Of a DNA stretch of 32,087 nt, positions 30,737 to 32,087 are shown piece after piece. The first letter of the stretch is position 1; each line of letters starts with the position of its first letter. The stretch is from an uncultured Collinsella sp. (GTDB lineage: Bacteria > Actinomycetota > Coriobacteriia > Coriobacteriales > Coriobacteriaceae): positions 1 to 32,087 of the forward strand of contig CAAENY010000143.1 of the NCBI GenBank assembly GCA_900757465.1. The letters run 5' to 3'. The position numbers and the translations under genes were made by a program. The notes beneath the pieces were generated by a model. It was not told the DNA's origin. It ran no database searches and worked only from the letters and a program-made list of their open reading frames with translations.

Positions 30737-32087
30737 ATGACCGCAACCGCCAGTCGAACCACCAACCGCAGACCCGAGCTTTTGGCGCCCGCCGGAGGGC
30801 CCGAGCCCTTTGCCGCCGCACTCGCCGCGGGGGCAGACGCCATCTATTGCGGCATGGGCAGCTTCAACGCCCGCCGCAAGGCCACCAACTTTACCGACGA
30901 GGCCTTTGAGCAAGCCTGCCGCGCCGCACATCTAGCCGGATCGCGCGTCTACGTCACGGTCAACATCGTCATCAAGCAGTCCGAGATGGGCGATGCGCTG
31001 CAACTCATCCATCGCTGCTCCACGCTGGGCGCCGACGCCTTCATCATCCAGGACTGGGGCCTGTTCTTTGAGGTCAAGCGCACGATGCCCGGCATCGAGA
31101 CGCACATCTCGACCCAGGCGAACATCCATGATGACCGCGGAACGCTTTGGTGCCGCGAGCAGGGCGCCGACCGCGTGACTCTCTCGCGCGAGCTCTCCAT
31201 CGACGAGATCGCCGCCATCCACGACGCCGCGCCCGACGTTGACCTGGAGGTCTTTAGCCACGGTGCCATCTGCTTTTGCTACTCGGGTCTGTGCCTGCTG
31301 TCGAGCTTTGCCATGGCGGGCCGCTCGGCCAACCGCGGCATGTGCGCTCAGCCCTGTCGTCTGCCTTACGAGCTGATCGACGAGAACGGCCGCTCGCTCT
31401 CCCCTGCCGGTCGCGAGCGCGCGCTGTGCCCGCGCGACACCAACACGTCGCAGCTTGTTCGCCGTCTGTATGACGCCGGCGCCGCATCGCTCAAGCTCGA
31501 GGGCCGCATGAAGGCCCCCGATTACGTGTATTCCATCGTCGACGTGTATCGTCATCAGATTGATGACATGCTGGCCGATGTTTCGACCTCCAAGGATGAG
31601 GATGCAGCCCGCCAGCGCCAGCTCAAGCGCTGCTTTAATCGCGACTTTACGCACGCCTACCAGGATGGCACCTCGGGCGACGAGATGATGAGCTACGAGC
31701 GTTCCAACAACCGCGGCCAGATTGTGGGCACGGTGCTGGGCAGCCGTCTGGCCAACCGCGACGTGCGCGGGCTCAAACCCGACGACCGTCGTCGCCGCGC
31801 CGCCATCGCCCGCATTGAGTTGTTTGAGCCCGTGGGCAAGGGCGACCTGCTGGAGCTTCGTCACGACGATGAGTTCGACCAATTCCTGACCACCATCGCC
31901 GCCGATGATGCCGCCGCAGGCGACATCATCGAATGTCGCGTGCCCCGTAGCATGCCTGAGGGCTGCCGCGTGCGCGTGATTCGAAGCCAGAGCGCCATTG
32001 ACGCCGCCGGCGCCGCGCTCAAGCGCGATGTGCTCCACCGCCGCGCCGTAGACGTGTCCGTTGTGGCACGTCTGGGCGAGCCGTTTA
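30737..32087 (+). CDS. U32-family peptidase/RNA-hydroxylation protein, 3'-truncated by the window edge
   Basis: The ATG at 30737 follows GAAAGG by 6 nt, and the frame stays open to the last base (about 450 residues visible). The start RPELLAPAGGPEPF and the family signature EVFSHGAICFCYSGLCLLSS are clear, followed by GRSANRGMCAQPCRLPY and LKLEGRMKAPDYV. Conserved cysteines of the Fe-S-binding U32 proteins are present. The section after YERSNNRGQIVGTVLG is the start of a C-terminal extension like that of RlhA-type members (DUF3656). Homologues hydroxylate rRNA or tRNA (RlhA, TrhP) and few are real peptidases. Which RNA this copy acts on cannot be told here. It is divergent from ridA and looks like a housekeeping neighbour. 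Confidence 0.93.
   Translation, partial: MTATASRTTNRRPELLAPAGGPEPFAAALAAGADAIYCGMGSFNARRKATNFTDEAFEQACRAAHLAGSRVYVTVNIVIKQSEMGDALQLIHRCSTLGADAFIIQDWGLFFEVKRTMPGIETHISTQANIHDDRGTLWCREQGADRVTLSRELSIDEIAAIHDAAPDVDLEVFSHGAICFCYSGLCLLSSFAMAGRSANRGMCAQPCRLPYELIDENGRSLSPAGRERALCPRDTNTSQLVRRLYDAGAASLKLEGRMKAPDYVYSIVDVYRHQIDDMLADVSTSKDEDAARQRQLKRCFNRDFTHAYQDGTSGDEMMSYERSNNRGQIVGTVLGSRLANRDVRGLKPDDRRRRAAIARIELFEPVGKGDLLELRHDDEFDQFLTTIAADDAAAGDIIECRVPRSMPEGCRVRVIRSQSAIDAAGAALKRDVLHRRAVDVSVVARLGEPF

Overview
The window looks like chromosomal DNA from a GC-rich anaerobic gut actinomycete of the class Coriobacteriia, most likely Collinsella or a close relative. This is inference from codon use, from the xdhD/ygfK/ssnA purine cluster, and from a dispersed family of short inverted repeats; no rRNA or tRNA is present to settle it.

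Positions 1-12983 (+ strand) are a tightly packed defence operon. In order it holds a PLD-type SNF2 helicase (5' end outside the window), a DUF4391 protein, a broken SIR2-like gene, an intact HerA-type ATPase, a type III methyltransferase (Mod), a type III restriction helicase-nuclease (Res), and a DUF262/DUF1524 (GmrSD-like) nuclease. The SIR2-HerA pair and the middle of mod are visibly poorer in GC than their surroundings. This suggests a swapped cargo cassette and a swapped target-recognition region inside a more stable frame.

Positions 13013-19565 are a mixed accessory stretch: an unrecognised 436-aa protein, a DEDDh exonuclease, a candidate type I toxin-antitoxin locus too small for ordinary gene calling (41-aa membrane peptide plus an overlapping antisense RNA with its own promoter and terminator), an AAA ATPase/DUF234 gene under a 56-bp perfect palindrome, and an AbiEi-like/endonuclease-fold protein. 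Three clusters of one alternating inverted-repeat family lie around the last two genes.

Positions 19566-30437 hold a purine-catabolism locus. On the minus strand, transcribed leftwards, it reads: NCS2 xanthine/uracil permease, ssnA aminohydrolase, ygfK flavin/Fe-S oxidoreductase, a polyferredoxin, and an XdhD-type molybdenum hydroxylase. A YheO-like regulator is divergent from the permease, and ridA follows it convergently across a shared bidirectional terminator. The likely logic is purine uptake, deamination by SsnA, and hydroxylation by XdhD, with electrons moved through the polyferredoxin and YgfK because XdhD has no FAD subunit.

The window ends inside a U32-family (peptidase/RNA hydroxylation) gene starting at 30737.
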